A stretch of 17,221 bases of DNA from Streptosporangiaceae bacterium (GCA_030045215.1 JASIBJ010000608.1:1-17221), one strand, 5' to 3'. Shown: positions 6,785 through 15,049, counted from the stretch's first letter. Notes: a model not told the origin generated them from the sequence alone. Program-made: numbers and translations.

Positions 6785-7993
6785 GTGGGGGTGGAAGCTC
6801 TACTTATCCTGATGGACGGCTCGGCGGCGCCCGCGGACAAGGCCGGGATCGAGCAGGCGCTGCGCGACGACAAGCTTCTCTGGCTTGACGTGCTCGGGCC
6901 CACCCCGGAAGACGTCGCGGTGCTCACCGACATCTTCAAGCTGCACCCGCTCGCGGCGGACGACCTGACCGAGTTCGGGCAGCGCCCGAAGATCGAGGAC
7001 TTCGGCAACCTCGTGTACATGGTCAGCTACGGCGTCAAGGGCAGCGACAATGACCTGACCGAGGTGCATTGCTTCTTCGCGGAGAAGTTCCTGGTCACCG
7101 TCCGCCGCGACGGCTGCCACTCACTCGAGCAGATGCGCGACCGGATCGGTTCCGCGAACGGGCAGCTGCCCGCGCCCGGCGAGAGCCGGCCGACCCGGCT
7201 GATCCTGCTCCACAACATCATGGACAGCCTCATCGACAGCTACTTCCCCTCGCTGTCGGCCTTCGACGACCGCATCGACGAGTTGCAGGAGATGATCTTC
7301 TCCAACCCGAGCAACGAGCAGCTGGCCGAGCTGTTCACCATGCAGCGGTGGCTGGTCAGCGTGCGCAAGCTAATCTCGCCGCAGCGCGACGCGATGGCCT
7401 CGCTGGTGGCCGGGATGGTCACGCTGCCGGGTATGAGCGCCGAGAGCGACCCGTACCTCCGGGACCTCTATGACCACCTCATCCGGATCAGCGACCTGAT
7501 CGACAGCTACCGTGACCTCCTGACCAATGCCATGGACGCGTACCTGTCGATGGTGTCGAACAACCTCAACCAGGTGATGAAGCAGCTCGCGATCATCGCG
7601 ACGATCTTCCTGCCGCTGTCGTTCCTGACCGGATTCTTCGGTCAGAACTTCGCCTGGCTGGTCAACCGGCTCGGCAGCCTCTCGGTGTTCTTCATCGTGG
7701 GTATCGGCAGCGAGCTGGTCGCGGTGGCCGGGCTGTACTGGCTATTCCGGCGCCGCGGCTGGATCGGCGCCTCCCGCCAGTCCAAGCTCGCGGCCGCGGC
7801 CGCGAGCGGCGGCGCCACCGGGGCTGGGGTCGGCGGCGGGAGCGCCGCCGCCAACGGAGCCGCCGCCAACGGGACCCAGGTCAGCCCGCATCAAATACCG
7901 ACTTGGCTGACCGCCATCACCCGCGACGGCCGCTGGCGACCGAAGCCCGCGCCAGGGCAGGCAGGCGAGGGCCAGCGCGCCCGCAGCGGGTAG
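6785..7993 (+). CDS. corA: CorA-family divalent cation (Mg2+/Co2+) channel
   Basis: About 402 residues. A cytoplasmic N-terminal domain (LWLDVLGPTPEDVAVL, then the HPLAADDLTEFGQRPKIE signature of CorA/ZntB proteins) leads to a long helix and two C-terminal membrane segments at about residues 270-325. The pore-loop signature, normally G-M-N, reads G-Q-N (about residues 286-288, in TGFFGQNFAWL). The protein should form a pentameric inner-membrane channel for Mg2+ or a similar ion. After the second helix (ending LFRRRGW) is an unusual 76-residue Ala/Gly-rich tail. Its coding bases overlap the 3' end of the opposite-strand gene by 252 bp. GTG 6785 or GTG 6791 fits the family best; an ATG at 6713 would add 24 residues of low-quality sequence. 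No clear ribosome-binding site decides between them. Confidence 0.88.
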   Translation: MGVEALLILMDGSAAPADKAGIEQALRDDKLLWLDVLGPTPEDVAVLTDIFKLHPLAADDLTEFGQRPKIEDFGNLVYMVSYGVKGSDNDLTEVHCFFAEKFLVTVRRDGCHSLEQMRDRIGSANGQLPAPGESRPTRLILLHNIMDSLIDSYFPSLSAFDDRIDELQEMIFSNPSNEQLAELFTMQRWLVSVRKLISPQRDAMASLVAGMVTLPGMSAESDPYLRDLYDHLIRISDLIDSYRDLLTNAMDAYLSMVSNNLNQVMKQLAIIATIFLPLSFLTGFFGQNFAWLVNRLGSLSVFFIVGIGSELVAVAGLYWLFRRRGWIGASRQSKLAAAAASGGATGAGVGGGSAAANGAAANGTQVSPHQIPTWLTAITRDGRWRPKPAPGQAGEGQRARSG

Positions 7994-9400
7994 CGTCACC
8001 AGCGCGGGCAGCTGATAGCGCCAGGAATATACGAACGCGTCGGAGACCAGCAGCAGGGTGACGGCGGTCACGACCATCACGAAGCAAGCTCGGGCCAGTT
8101 CCCGGCGGGCCGGGCTGATTCGGCGGCGGAACGCGACCACCGCGCCCGCCAGGCCGCCTATCACGCAGGCCAGCAACAGCGGTCCTGGCGTGTAACCGCC
8201 GTTCAGCTGGTAGCCGCGCAGGAACCGGGCGACCGGCAGCCAGACGCTCGGCTGCCCGCCGCCGAACTGGTGGATGACGTCCCGCACTATCTTCCTTGAC
8301 GCGTGCGGGTACATGTACGGGAACTTCAGCTGGAACTGCCAGCGCGAGATCGGGTCGTCGCCGGGATCTGTGACCCTGGTCACGGCGAACAGCTTCAGCG
8401 CGTCCCGGCCGATTGACTCGATCACACGGTCCGGCTGCTGCCTGAGTACCTGCTCGTTGAACGACTCCACCAGCGCCGAGGCCTTGGCGTGCGGCAGCCG
8501 CCGGTATACCGGCTTGAGCGGAGAGTTGAGGTCATGCAGCAGCCCGTCCGGGCCCAGACGCTGCTGGGCGGGGGTCGGGCACAGCTGCCGCTCGGCCGCG
8601 GTCAGCTTGAGCGTGGCGCAGTCGGCGGCATAGGCCATCCGGCCGTAGGTCGTGGTCACGCCCGTATGCGAGAGCGCGAAGCTGCCGTGGACCACATAGG
8701 ACGTGGTGCAGTAGGCCAGGAACGGCACCGCGAACGCGACGCAGAGCACCGCTGCCCGCGAGAGCCTGTCTCGCCATCCGGGAGTGAACAGCAGCACGTA
8801 ACACAGTGCGGGCAGCAGCAGGATCTCGCCGACCTGCCTGACCGGCACCGCCGCCCCGAGCAGCAGGCCCGCCGCCAGGGCGATCCGCCAGGTCACGGCC
8901 GGCTGCCACAGCAAGACGACCAGCCCGGCCACGATCAGTGCCTCGAAGAAGACATCCGGCATGATCATCTGCTCGAGCTGCAGCTGGTAAGCGTCAAGCA
9001 GGACCGGCGCGATGGCGAGCGCAGCCAGCCAGCGGGCCACCCCCCGGCGGACCAGCAGGCAGTACAGGGCCACCGCCATCCCGATGCCCAGCATGTGCTG
9101 GAACAGCGGGACCATGTCGAGGTTGCCGACGAGCAGGATCGCCCGCAGCGGGACCCGGTAGCCGACCGGGTCGTTGCCATCGGCGTGATACAGGTACCGG
9201 GTCGTGTCCTGGTAGAAAAGTGCCGGCCGGTAGGCCAGTTGCACGAGCACTCGCAGCACCACGCCGGCCGCGATGAGCATGGCTGCGAGCCAGTTCCGCC
9301 GCAGCGCCGCCAGCCGGCCGGCCAGCCTGGCCTCCTCGCCCGCGGGGCGGGGCGTGCCGCCGAGCCTGCGCCTGCTTCCGGCGCGCACTGCGTCGATCAT
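7742..9400 (-). CDS. Polytopic membrane protein, GT-C glycosyltransferase-like
   Basis: A 552-residue integral membrane protein. After a basic 30-residue start it has about ten hydrophobic helices (for example WLAAMLIAAGVVLRVLVQLAY, ILLLPALCYVLLF, LLLACVIGGLAGAVVAF). A long non-membrane stretch at about residues 235-385 contains four histidines and two cysteines. The layout, with an acidic residue in the first loop after helix 1 (FYQDTTRYLY) and a final SWRYQLPALVTLP segment, resembles GT-C fold, lipid-linked sugar glycosyltransferases of the PMT/ArnT kind. No certain catalytic motif is visible, so the function is tentative. The ATG at 9400 has AAGGA about 11 bases upstream. The last ~70 residues are Gly/Ala/Pro-rich, and the last ~83 codons lie antisense to the corA tail. 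Confidence 0.8.
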   Translation of the reverse strand: MIDAVRAGSRRRLGGTPRPAGEEARLAGRLAALRRNWLAAMLIAAGVVLRVLVQLAYRPALFYQDTTRYLYHADGNDPVGYRVPLRAILLVGNLDMVPLFQHMLGIGMAVALYCLLVRRGVARWLAALAIAPVLLDAYQLQLEQMIMPDVFFEALIVAGLVVLLWQPAVTWRIALAAGLLLGAAVPVRQVGEILLLPALCYVLLFTPGWRDRLSRAAVLCVAFAVPFLAYCTTSYVVHGSFALSHTGVTTTYGRMAYAADCATLKLTAAERQLCPTPAQQRLGPDGLLHDLNSPLKPVYRRLPHAKASALVESFNEQVLRQQPDRVIESIGRDALKLFAVTRVTDPGDDPISRWQFQLKFPYMYPHASRKIVRDVIHQFGGGQPSVWLPVARFLRGYQLNGGYTPGPLLLACVIGGLAGAVVAFRRRISPARRELARACFVMVVTAVTLLLVSDAFVYSWRYQLPALVTLPAAGALALACLPWRGLRSPAAVAGDGGQPSRYLMRADLGPVGGGSVGGGAPAADPSPGGAAARGRGRELGLAGGADPAAAPE

Positions 9401-9695
9401 CGCAGAGGGAGTCCTTCAACGACTGGAGCTGCATGGCAGCGCTCGTTGCGAGCCCAAGACCAGCCCAGGCTCGGCACTGGCCCGCCACAACCGCAGGCCG
9501 ACGGACCCAGGCTGGTGCCAGGGTATCCCCTGTAGCTAACCGCCCGAGCAGGTAGAGCCGCCCGGCGGCGCGCCGCCCGCTCGGCCACAGTGGTATGAGA
9601 CGCGCCTCGTTTGTGATTATCTGTCCGTTTCCAGGCCATGTCGGCCCGTCAGCGGAAACGGGAGCAGCCGGGCCGACCGCGCATAGGCTTGTGCC
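9401..9695. other. Divergent intergenic region between the membrane protein gene and nth
   Basis: These 295 bases hold the start signals of two divergent genes. The - strand side carries AAGGA ahead of the ATG at 9400. The + strand side carries a TAGGCT box just before nth. I find no convincing extra gene or strong hairpin here. Confidence 0.6.
9684..9689 (+). promoter_or_regulatory. Probable -10 element of a leaderless nth transcript
   Basis: TAGGCT matches the actinobacterial TANNNT -10 pattern and is followed by exactly six bases (TGTGCC) and then the GTG of nth. Transcription would begin at or next to the start codon. No Shine-Dalgarno sequence precedes the GTG, and no clear -35 box is visible. 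Confidence 0.45.
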
Positions 9696-10604
9696 GTGCC
9701 CTCCGTTACCACGCAGTCTGAGCTAGCGCCGCCTGATAAGGCCAAGTCGCCCTCGGCCAGGGCGAAGGGGTCCGCGGTCACGCCGAAGAAGTCGCCGGAC
9801 AAGGCCAAGCCAAAGCCTCAGGTCACGCCGAAGGCGAAGCCCGGGCCGAAGGCGAAGCCCGCGCCGAAGGCGCGCGCAGCGAGCGCGCGAGCCAAGGCTG
9901 CCCCGGTCGCCAAGCCGCCGACTGCCCTGGTGCGACAAGCCCGCAAGATCAACCGGGTGCTGGCCGAGCTGTATCCCGACGCGCACACCGAGTTGAACTT
10001 CACGACCGCGCTCGAGTTGCTGGTCGCCACGATCCTCAGCGCCCAGACAACCGACAAGGGCGTCAACATCGTGACGCCGATACTGTTCGCCAAGTACCCG
10101 ACGGCGGCTGACTACGCTGCCGCTGACCGGTCCGAAGTTGAGAAGATCATCCAGCCGACCGGCTTCTTCCGCGCGAAGACCACCAGCCTGATTGGACTCG
10201 GGCAGGCACTCTGCGATCGATTCGGCGGCGAGGTGCCCGGCCGACTCGCTGACCTGGTCACGCTGCCGGGCGTTGGCCGCAAGACCGCGAACGTGGTCCT
10301 TGGCAACGCATTCGGCGTACCCGGCATCACCGTGGACACCCATTTCGGCCGGCTGGCTCGGCGGTTCGGGTGGACCGCGAACCACGATCCAGACAAGGTC
10401 GAGCAGGACGTCGGTGCGCTGTTCCCGAAGTCGGAGTGGACCATGCTCTCGCACCGCCTCATCTGGCACGGCCGCCGCGTTTGCCAGGCACGCAGGCCCG
10501 CGTGCGGCGCGTGCGGCGTCGGTCGTCTTTGCCCGTCGTTCGGCGAGGGTCCGACCGATCCGGCCGTTGCCTTCAAGCTGGTCAAGACGGGCCCATTCTC
10601 TTGA
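9696..10604 (+). CDS. nth: Endonuclease III (DNA glycosylase/AP lyase) with basic N-terminal tail
   Basis: A 302-residue protein that removes oxidised pyrimidines from DNA and cleaves the abasic site. Residues about 80-300 are a complete catalytic core. The helix-hairpin-helix LPGVGRKTA carries the catalytic lysine (K196). The catalytic aspartate is D214 in TVDTHFGRL. The [4Fe-4S] ligands are C263, C270, C273 and C279 with the canonical C-x6-C-x2-C-x5-C spacing. The first ~75 residues are a Lys/Ala/Pro-rich tail with repeated [15 protein letters not shown] units, like a histone H1 tail, absent from the short standard enzyme. The GTG start follows a TAGGCT box by six bases, suggesting a leaderless mRNA. 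The stop overlaps the next gene's TTG start (TTGA). Confidence 0.95.
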   Translation: MPSVTTQSELAPPDKAKSPSARAKGSAVTPKKSPDKAKPKPQVTPKAKPGPKAKPAPKARAASARAKAAPVAKPPTALVRQARKINRVLAELYPDAHTELNFTTALELLVATILSAQTTDKGVNIVTPILFAKYPTAADYAAADRSEVEKIIQPTGFFRAKTTSLIGLGQALCDRFGGEVPGRLADLVTLPGVGRKTANVVLGNAFGVPGITVDTHFGRLARRFGWTANHDPDKVEQDVGALFPKSEWTMLSHRLIWHGRRVCQARRPACGACGVGRLCPSFGEGPTDPAVAFKLVKTGPFS

Positions 10605-11278
10605 CGGCAGATTCAGGTAACGGGGTGGTTCCCGGCTGGCTCGCGCGGCTGGCCGCCGCCGCCGAGGACATGCAGGTGCCGCCCCCGTTGCGTCCTCCTG
10701 GTCAGGGCGGTCGGCCCGCGGCCGTGCTGATTCTCTTCGGCGACACCGGCGAGACCGGGCCGGACCTGCTGCTGGTGCGCCGCAGCGCGGCGTTGCGACA
10801 GCACCCAGGACAGCCCGCGTTCCCTGGCGGTGCGATCGATGCCGCAGATGGCGGTCCGATACGGGCGGCCCTACGGGAGGCGGCCGAAGAAACGGGGATC
10901 GACCCGAGCGCCGTGCATGTGGTCGCGGTGATGCCGGAGCTCTACATCTGGCGAAGCGACTACCGCGTCACCCCGGTCATCGGCTGGTGGCACACGCCCG
11001 GTCCGGTGGCACCCGGTGACCTGGCCGAGATCGAGTCGGTGAGCCGCATTCCGGTGGCCGACCTGGCCGATCCGGCCAACCGCCTGATGATCGAGTATCC
11101 GGACGGCCGTACCGGCCCGGCGTTCCGGACGGGCGGCCTGCTGGTCTGGGGGTTCACCGCGCTGTTGCTTGACCGGGTGCTGGCGCTGGGCCGCTGGGAA
11201 CGGCCGTGGGATGGTGCGCACGTGACGCAACTGCCCGCCAGTGACCTGCCTGCCGGCTGGCCGGTTACAGGTGCTTAA
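10601..11278 (+). CDS. NUDIX hydrolase, probable CoA pyrophosphatase
   Basis: About 225 residues. The CoA-pyrophosphatase subfamily signature is present: [23 protein letters not shown] runs directly into the Nudix helix, where [11 protein letters not shown] carries the metal-binding REAAEE residues. The first Nudix glutamate position is Asp, as is usual in this subfamily. These enzymes hydrolyse CoA and its derivatives to phosphopantetheine and 3',5'-ADP. The start is uncertain. TTG 10601 overlaps the nth stop as TTGA, whereas GTG 10625 would give [10 protein letters not shown], which matches where homologues begin; neither has a strong ribosome-binding site. The open frame back to 10370 lies inside nth and is not used. 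The gene order nth-NUDIX-marP is that of M. tuberculosis Rv3674c-Rv3671c, minus the thioredoxin-like gene there. Confidence 0.9.
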   Translation: MTADSGNGVVPGWLARLAAAAEDMQVPPPLRPPGQGGRPAAVLILFGDTGETGPDLLLVRRSAALRQHPGQPAFPGGAIDAADGGPIRAALREAAEETGIDPSAVHVVAVMPELYIWRSDYRVTPVIGWWHTPGPVAPGDLAEIESVSRIPVADLADPANRLMIEYPDGRTGPAFRTGGLLVWGFTALLLDRVLALGRWERPWDGAHVTQLPASDLPAGWPVTGA

Positions 11279-11319
11279 CATGCCCGAGTCGAGATGCGCC
11301 GCCAGCGCCGGCTGGCCTA

Positions 11320-11325
11320 TAGGTT
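11320..11325 (+). promoter_or_regulatory. Probable -10 element of a leaderless marP transcript
   Basis: TAGGTT (TANNNT) is followed by exactly six bases, GATGAC, and then the GTG start of marP. This is the same spacing as at nth and places the transcription start at the GTG. The AGG within it is a weak alternative ribosome-binding site, so both modes remain possible. Confidence 0.42.
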
Positions 11326-11331
11326 GATGAC

Positions 11332-12534
11332 GTGCCCGGCGACTTGCTCGACCTCATCCTGCTCGTACTTATCGCCGCGTTCGCGGTGGCGGGCTATCGA
11401 CAGGGCTTCATCATCGGCATCCTCAGCCTCGCTGGTTTCATCGGCGGCGCCGCCGGCGGCGCGCTAATCGCGCCTGGCATTTCCCGCGCGATCGCTCACA
11501 CGGCGAGCACGCAGGCAATAGTCGCGATCGCAGTGGTCTTCATGTCGGCGGTTCTCGGCATGCTGCTGGCCTCGGGCATCGGGGTCGCGGTGCGCTCGAA
11601 GGTGACCGGCGGGCCTGCCACCTTCCTGGACTCCGTCGGCGGCGCAATCGTCAACGTGATCTCGGTCTTGCTGGTCGCCTGGCTGCTTGGCTCGATCGTG
11701 GCCGGTGCTCGGTTCCCCTCGGTGTACCGGCAGGTCAACAACTCGGTGGTGCTGCGCACGGTGGACCGCCTGATGCCGCGGGCCGTTGTCAACCTGACGC
11801 TGTTCCCGCCGCTGCGTGGCCTGATCAGCGGGGACGGGCTCTACTCGCCGGTCTTCAGCGCACTCGGCGCCGAGAACAGCGTGGACCTGCCCGCCCCGAA
11901 CCGGGATGTCCTGTACTCCAGCGCCCGTGCCTACATCGAGCGCAGCGTGGTCAAGATTCAGGGCGTCGCCCCTTCCTGCCAGCTCAGGATCGAAGGGTCG
12001 GGGTTCGTCATCTCGCCCGATCACGTGCTCACCAACGCGCACGTCGTTGCGGGCGTGACAGCTGGTCCTGAGGTATACACCGGGACCGGCCAGGAGTACA
12101 GCGCGACCGTCGTGTTCTATGACCCGCGCACGGACATCGCCGTGCTGGACGTGCCCGGCCTGCAAGCGCCCGCGCTGCAGTTCGCCGGGCCAGCACCGTA
12201 CGAAGCGAACGCGATCGTGGCCGGCTACCCGCTCGATCACCCGCTCACGATGCGCCCTGCCCGGATCGGTCAGAGCATTAACGCCGAAGGTCCCGACATC
12301 TATCAGTCGGCGATCGTGACGCGGCAGATCTACCCGCTCAAGGCGCTGGTGCAACCGGGTAACTCCGGTGGCCCGCTGATGGCGCCGGACGGCAAGGTCT
12401 ACGGCGTGGTGTTCGCTGCGTCGACCGCCGAGCCCGACGTCGGGTACGCCCTGACCGCAGCGCAGGTGGCCAGCGATGTCCGCGCGGGCGAGCAGGACAC
12501 GACGCCCGTGTCCACGGAAGGCTGCCAGGGCTAG
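11332..12534 (+). CDS. marP: MarP-type membrane-anchored periplasmic serine protease (CvpA + trypsin domains)
   Basis: 400 residues. Residues 1-125 are a CvpA-like domain with four hydrophobic helices (LLDLILLVLIAAFAVAGY, then three more) that anchors the protein. A linker follows, then a chymotrypsin-fold protease domain from about residue 200. The catalytic triad is complete: H237 in LTNAHVVAG, D268 in PRTDIAVLDV and S345 in QPGNSGGPL. The only two cysteines are C216 and C398, which correspond to the disulfide-forming pair of the M. tuberculosis enzyme (Rv3671c), where MarP is needed for acid and oxidative-stress resistance. GTG 11332 is chosen because the CvpA helix begins directly after it. 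The gene converges on the - strand operon with a gap of only ten bases. Confidence 0.94.
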   Translation: MPGDLLDLILLVLIAAFAVAGYRQGFIIGILSLAGFIGGAAGGALIAPGISRAIAHTASTQAIVAIAVVFMSAVLGMLLASGIGVAVRSKVTGGPATFLDSVGGAIVNVISVLLVAWLLGSIVAGARFPSVYRQVNNSVVLRTVDRLMPRAVVNLTLFPPLRGLISGDGLYSPVFSALGAENSVDLPAPNRDVLYSSARAYIERSVVKIQGVAPSCQLRIEGSGFVISPDHVLTNAHVVAGVTAGPEVYTGTGQEYSATVVFYDPRTDIAVLDVPGLQAPALQFAGPAPYEANAIVAGYPLDHPLTMRPARIGQSINAEGPDIYQSAIVTRQIYPLKALVQPGNSGGPLMAPDGKVYGVVFAASTAEPDVGYALTAAQVASDVRAGEQDTTPVSTEGCQG

Positions 12535-12544
12535 TCGGGGGTAC

Positions 12545-13099
12545 TCAGGGCTCGGTTGCCGGCGCCGCCGTTGGCCGGGGCGAGCCGGAGGGCGGGCCAG
12601 GATCGGCCGCCAGCCGGAGAATCAGGTCGGTTGGCCGCAGCCCCGCCAGCCCCCCGGACTCGATCCGGTCGGCCAGCGCGTTTGCCGCACCAATGAGGCC
12701 CTCGGTGGCGATGCCGTGCGGGCAGCTACCCGCGTAAGGGCCAATCCGTCTCGCTCCGCGGCGCAGCAGGGCGGTGGCTCCGCGGGCGTTGCCGCGCAGC
12801 GCGTGCGTCAGGCCGACGGCGAGCTGGGCCAAGCCCTGCCACAGGTCGCGCTCGGCCGACGGAGCCGACTTCCAGGCCGCCTCGAGCACCTCGTGTGCGT
12901 GAAACGGCCGGGCGTCGTCGATCAGTTCCTGGGCGGTGGTCAGCGCCCAGTCCGGGCTGACGTGGAGGCCGTCAGGCATGACGGGCTGGCCAATCGCGTC
13001 CCTGGCGAGCGGCCGGCCGAGCGAGTCACGCGGCCGGGCACTCCTGGGCCGCCCGGCTGCGTCCCGGTCACGCTCAGGTCCGGCCCTCGTCGCGTCCAC
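12545..13099 (-). CDS. DUF309 domain protein
   Basis: 184 residues. The first 45 are Arg/Pro/Asp-rich and poorly ordered. Residues about 52-125 match the small all-helical DUF309 family: ELIDDARPFHAHEVLEAAWK (with the conserved HEVLE-W motif), then a WQGLAQLAVGLTHALRGN helix and an ALLRRGARRI helix. The function of DUF309 is unknown. The C-terminus is Pro/Gly-rich. The GTG start lies three bases after the stop of the upstream hydrolase gene on the same strand, so translation is probably coupled. The gene is the last of a three-gene - strand operon and stops ten bases from the convergent marP stop. A downstream in-frame ATG (VMPDGLH) is a possible alternative start. Confidence 0.82.
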   Translation of the reverse strand: MDATRAGPERDRDAAGRPRSARPRDSLGRPLARDAIGQPVMPDGLHVSPDWALTTAQELIDDARPFHAHEVLEAAWKSAPSAERDLWQGLAQLAVGLTHALRGNARGATALLRRGARRIGPYAGSCPHGIATEGLIGAANALADRIESGGLAGLRPTDLILRLAADPGPPSGSPRPTAAPATEP

Positions 13100-13102
13100 G
13101 GG

Positions 13103-14026
13103 CTAGCGTTCGGGCTCGGGATCTTCGAGCCAGGAGCGCAGCTCGAGGTCGAAGCGCTCGGGCACCTCCTCGTGCGGGAAGTGGCCGGCCCCGTCGATTA
13201 GCCGCCATCGGTACGGCGCCTCCACGTGGACGCCCGAGCCGCGCGCGGCGGCCGGCAAGACGCACGAGTCGAGCGCGCCGTGCAGGTGCAGCGTCGGAGC
13301 CTGAATAGGCGTCCGCATCATGCGGTTGTAGCGCAGCCCGTCCGGGCGGAGTCGGGAGCGCAGATACCAGCGGTGGTACTCAAGCGCGGAGTGCGCAACC
13401 GACGGTACGCACATGGCGTCCTGATAACGCCTGGCGGTCTCCGGATCGGGCCAGCCGGGGCCGGACCACGCCGACAGCATGCGGCCGACCCGCAGGGCAT
13501 CGTCTCGGAGCAACTGCCGTTCCGGCAGCATCGGGAGCTGGAAACCCAGGGCGAAGCCCATGCTGCGCCCCTGGCCGAGCGGGTCGGACAACACGGCCCA
13601 GCGCAGCCGCAGCGGATGGGGCATGGACACGACGGCCAGCCGCCTGACGACCTTGGGGAAATAGGCCGCCATGGTCCAGGCGATGAGCCCGCCCCAGTCG
13701 TGGCCCACAACGACCGCGTTCGCCTCGCCCAGCGAGCGGACCAGGCCGGCCGCGTCTGACGCGGCAGTGACGAGGTCGTAACCCCGCGGCGGCTTGTCGC
13801 TGCCGCCGTAGCCGCGCAGGTCGGGCGCGACGACACGAAAGCCCGCCTGGCTGAGCGAGCTGAGTTGCTGGCGCCACGTCCACCAGAACTCGGGAAATCC
13901 GTGCAGGAGCAGGACAAGCGGTCCGTCTCCGCTCTCGGCGACGTGGAACCTCGTTCCGTTAGCGCTGACCGAACGGTGCGACCATGGCCCGCTGAGGTAG
14001 ATGGCTGCGTTGCCGCGGCTGGGCAC
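13103..14026 (-). CDS. Alpha/beta hydrolase, epoxide hydrolase-like (EphE type)
   Basis: 307 residues with a classical alpha/beta-hydrolase fold. The oxyanion motif is HGFP (residues 42-45). The nucleophile is D110 in VVGHDWGG, the aspartate type used by epoxide hydrolases and haloalkane dehalogenases. The acid is D253 in GALDSCVLP and the catalytic histidine is H282 in GAGHFPHEE. A cap domain at about residues 140-230 includes EYHRWYLRS. Its place beside marP matches ephE (Rv3670) of M. tuberculosis, but the substrate is not shown by sequence. The frame is open back to 14317, but that part is antisense-quality Arg/Pro-rich sequence inside the holin gene. GTG 14026 lies two bases after the holin stop and begins MPSRGNAAIYLSG, the natural start. 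Confidence 0.9.
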   Translation of the reverse strand: MPSRGNAAIYLSGPWSHRSVSANGTRFHVAESGDGPLVLLLHGFPEFWWTWRQQLSSLSQAGFRVVAPDLRGYGGSDKPPRGYDLVTAASDAAGLVRSLGEANAVVVGHDWGGLIAWTMAAYFPKVVRRLAVVSMPHPLRLRWAVLSDPLGQGRSMGFALGFQLPMLPERQLLRDDALRVGRMLSAWSGPGWPDPETARRYQDAMCVPSVAHSALEYHRWYLRSRLRPDGLRYNRMMRTPIQAPTLHLHGALDSCVLPAAARGSGVHVEAPYRWRLIDGAGHFPHEEVPERFDLELRSWLEDPEPER

Positions 14027-14028
14027 GA

Positions 14029-14511
14029 CTAGCCCGCTCGAGCCTGGGCCCCGGCGCCGCCGCCAGATTGCGCCCCGGCCGCAGACTTGGCTTTCATGGG
14101 GCCCCTCCGGCGCAGCATTGTCAGCCCGTCGGCCAGGCTGCTGCGAGTCTTGCTCATCGCGTTCATCTTGCGCACCATCATGATGCCGACCAGCACCGCC
14201 AGCCCGGTCAGCAGGACGCAGGTGCCTGCGGCGATCAGGAACGCGGCCCACAGCCAGATGTGCAGGGCGTTGAGACCGTAAGCAAATGCGAAGCAGAGCA
14301 GGACTAGCACCAGGCACGCCACGAACCCGCCGATCGCCAGCAGGGCGCCGCCGATTCCGAGCCGCCTGACATCGGTCTTCAGCTCGATTTTGGCGAGGTC
14401 CACCTCATACCTGACGAGTTGCGAGATGTCGCGTGCGGCCACCGAAACGAGGTCGCCGATGGACTGATCGGTCCCGTCGGCTTGGATCCGCCTAACCGCG
14501 GGCTCGGCCAT
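14029..14511 (-). CDS. Phage-holin-family membrane protein (actinobacterial holin superfamily III-like)
   Basis: 160 residues. An amphipathic N-terminal region (SIGDLVSVAARDISQLVRYEVDLAKIELK) is characteristic of this family. Two membrane helices follow at about residues 52-80 and 86-113. The tail is cytoplasmic, Lys/Arg- then Gly/Ala-rich. Although named after phage holins, such proteins are common chromosomal membrane proteins in actinobacteria, and Rv3669 occupies the same place next to ephE. A lysis role should not be assumed. The ATG has a strong GGGAGG ribosome-binding site five bases upstream. It is the first gene of the - strand operon holin-hydrolase-DUF309. Confidence 0.88.
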   Translation of the reverse strand: MAEPAVRRIQADGTDQSIGDLVSVAARDISQLVRYEVDLAKIELKTDVRRLGIGGALLAIGGFVACLVLVLLCFAFAYGLNALHIWLWAAFLIAAGTCVLLTGLAVLVGIMMVRKMNAMSKTRSSLADGLTMLRRRGPMKAKSAAGAQSGGGAGAQARAG

Positions 14512-14672
14512 AAGTGCCTCCCTGTATCGCGCTTGTTGTCAAAGTCTCGCTTATACCCAATGACTGCAGGGGCCGGCCTGGGGTAATTCGCTCGTGTCTG
14601 CAGACCGCCGGACGGCCCGCGCCCTCCTCAAATCTCCGGCCAGCCGGGCCCGGCCCGCGGCTGGATGCCGAC

Positions 14673-14687
14673 GTCACCCCTTGTGAC
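14673..14687. promoter_or_regulatory. Candidate operator dyad GTCAC-N5-GTGAC upstream of the holin gene
   Basis: A perfect 5+5 inverted repeat (GTCACCCCTTGTGAC) lies about 160 bases upstream of the holin-family start. Such dyads can bind dimeric regulators. Its length is short enough to arise by chance in 900 bases, so support is weak. Confidence 0.2.
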
Positions 14688-15049
14688 CAGGCCAAGCACG
14701 GATACTGGGCACAAGCCATCCAAGAGTCAGCCGGTAACTTCACGCCACGGGAGAGCGCCTGCGGGTAGAGCCCTATCCCTTGATTAACCGCGACGTCCTC
14801 GCCCTAATCCCGTTGTGCCTGCTGGGTGTGGAGTGGCATGGCCGAGCGGCGGCGGTTGCAGCGACCTTCCGATCGGCTTGATCCGGACTCCGACGTGGCC
14901 GGCCTGCCCGTTCATCAGTAATGCAGAATCGGTGCAATCTCCGCAGCTTGCATAGGCGAACCACCCCAAGTTCTCCCTAAGCGCGCTTTGGCGGGACCTG
15001 GCAGCCCATCGGTCGGCTGGCTCAGGCGGCGGTGGGTAATCACGGGCGG

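Noticed and set aside
8489..9535. 348-codon + strand frame opposite the membrane protein gene
   Set aside because: Gln/Arg/His/Pro-rich shadow. The - strand frame encodes regular membrane helices and has a plausible ribosome-binding site.
14027..14317. N-terminal extension of the alpha/beta hydrolase to 14317
   Set aside because: It would overlap the holin gene on the same strand by almost 300 bases with Arg/Pro-rich sequence. GTG 14026, two bases after the holin stop, is the natural start.
14029..14511. Prophage or lysis module suggested by the holin-family protein
   Set aside because: There is no endolysin, integrase or other phage gene nearby. The gene sits in a conserved housekeeping neighbourhood, and this family is chromosomal in actinobacteria.
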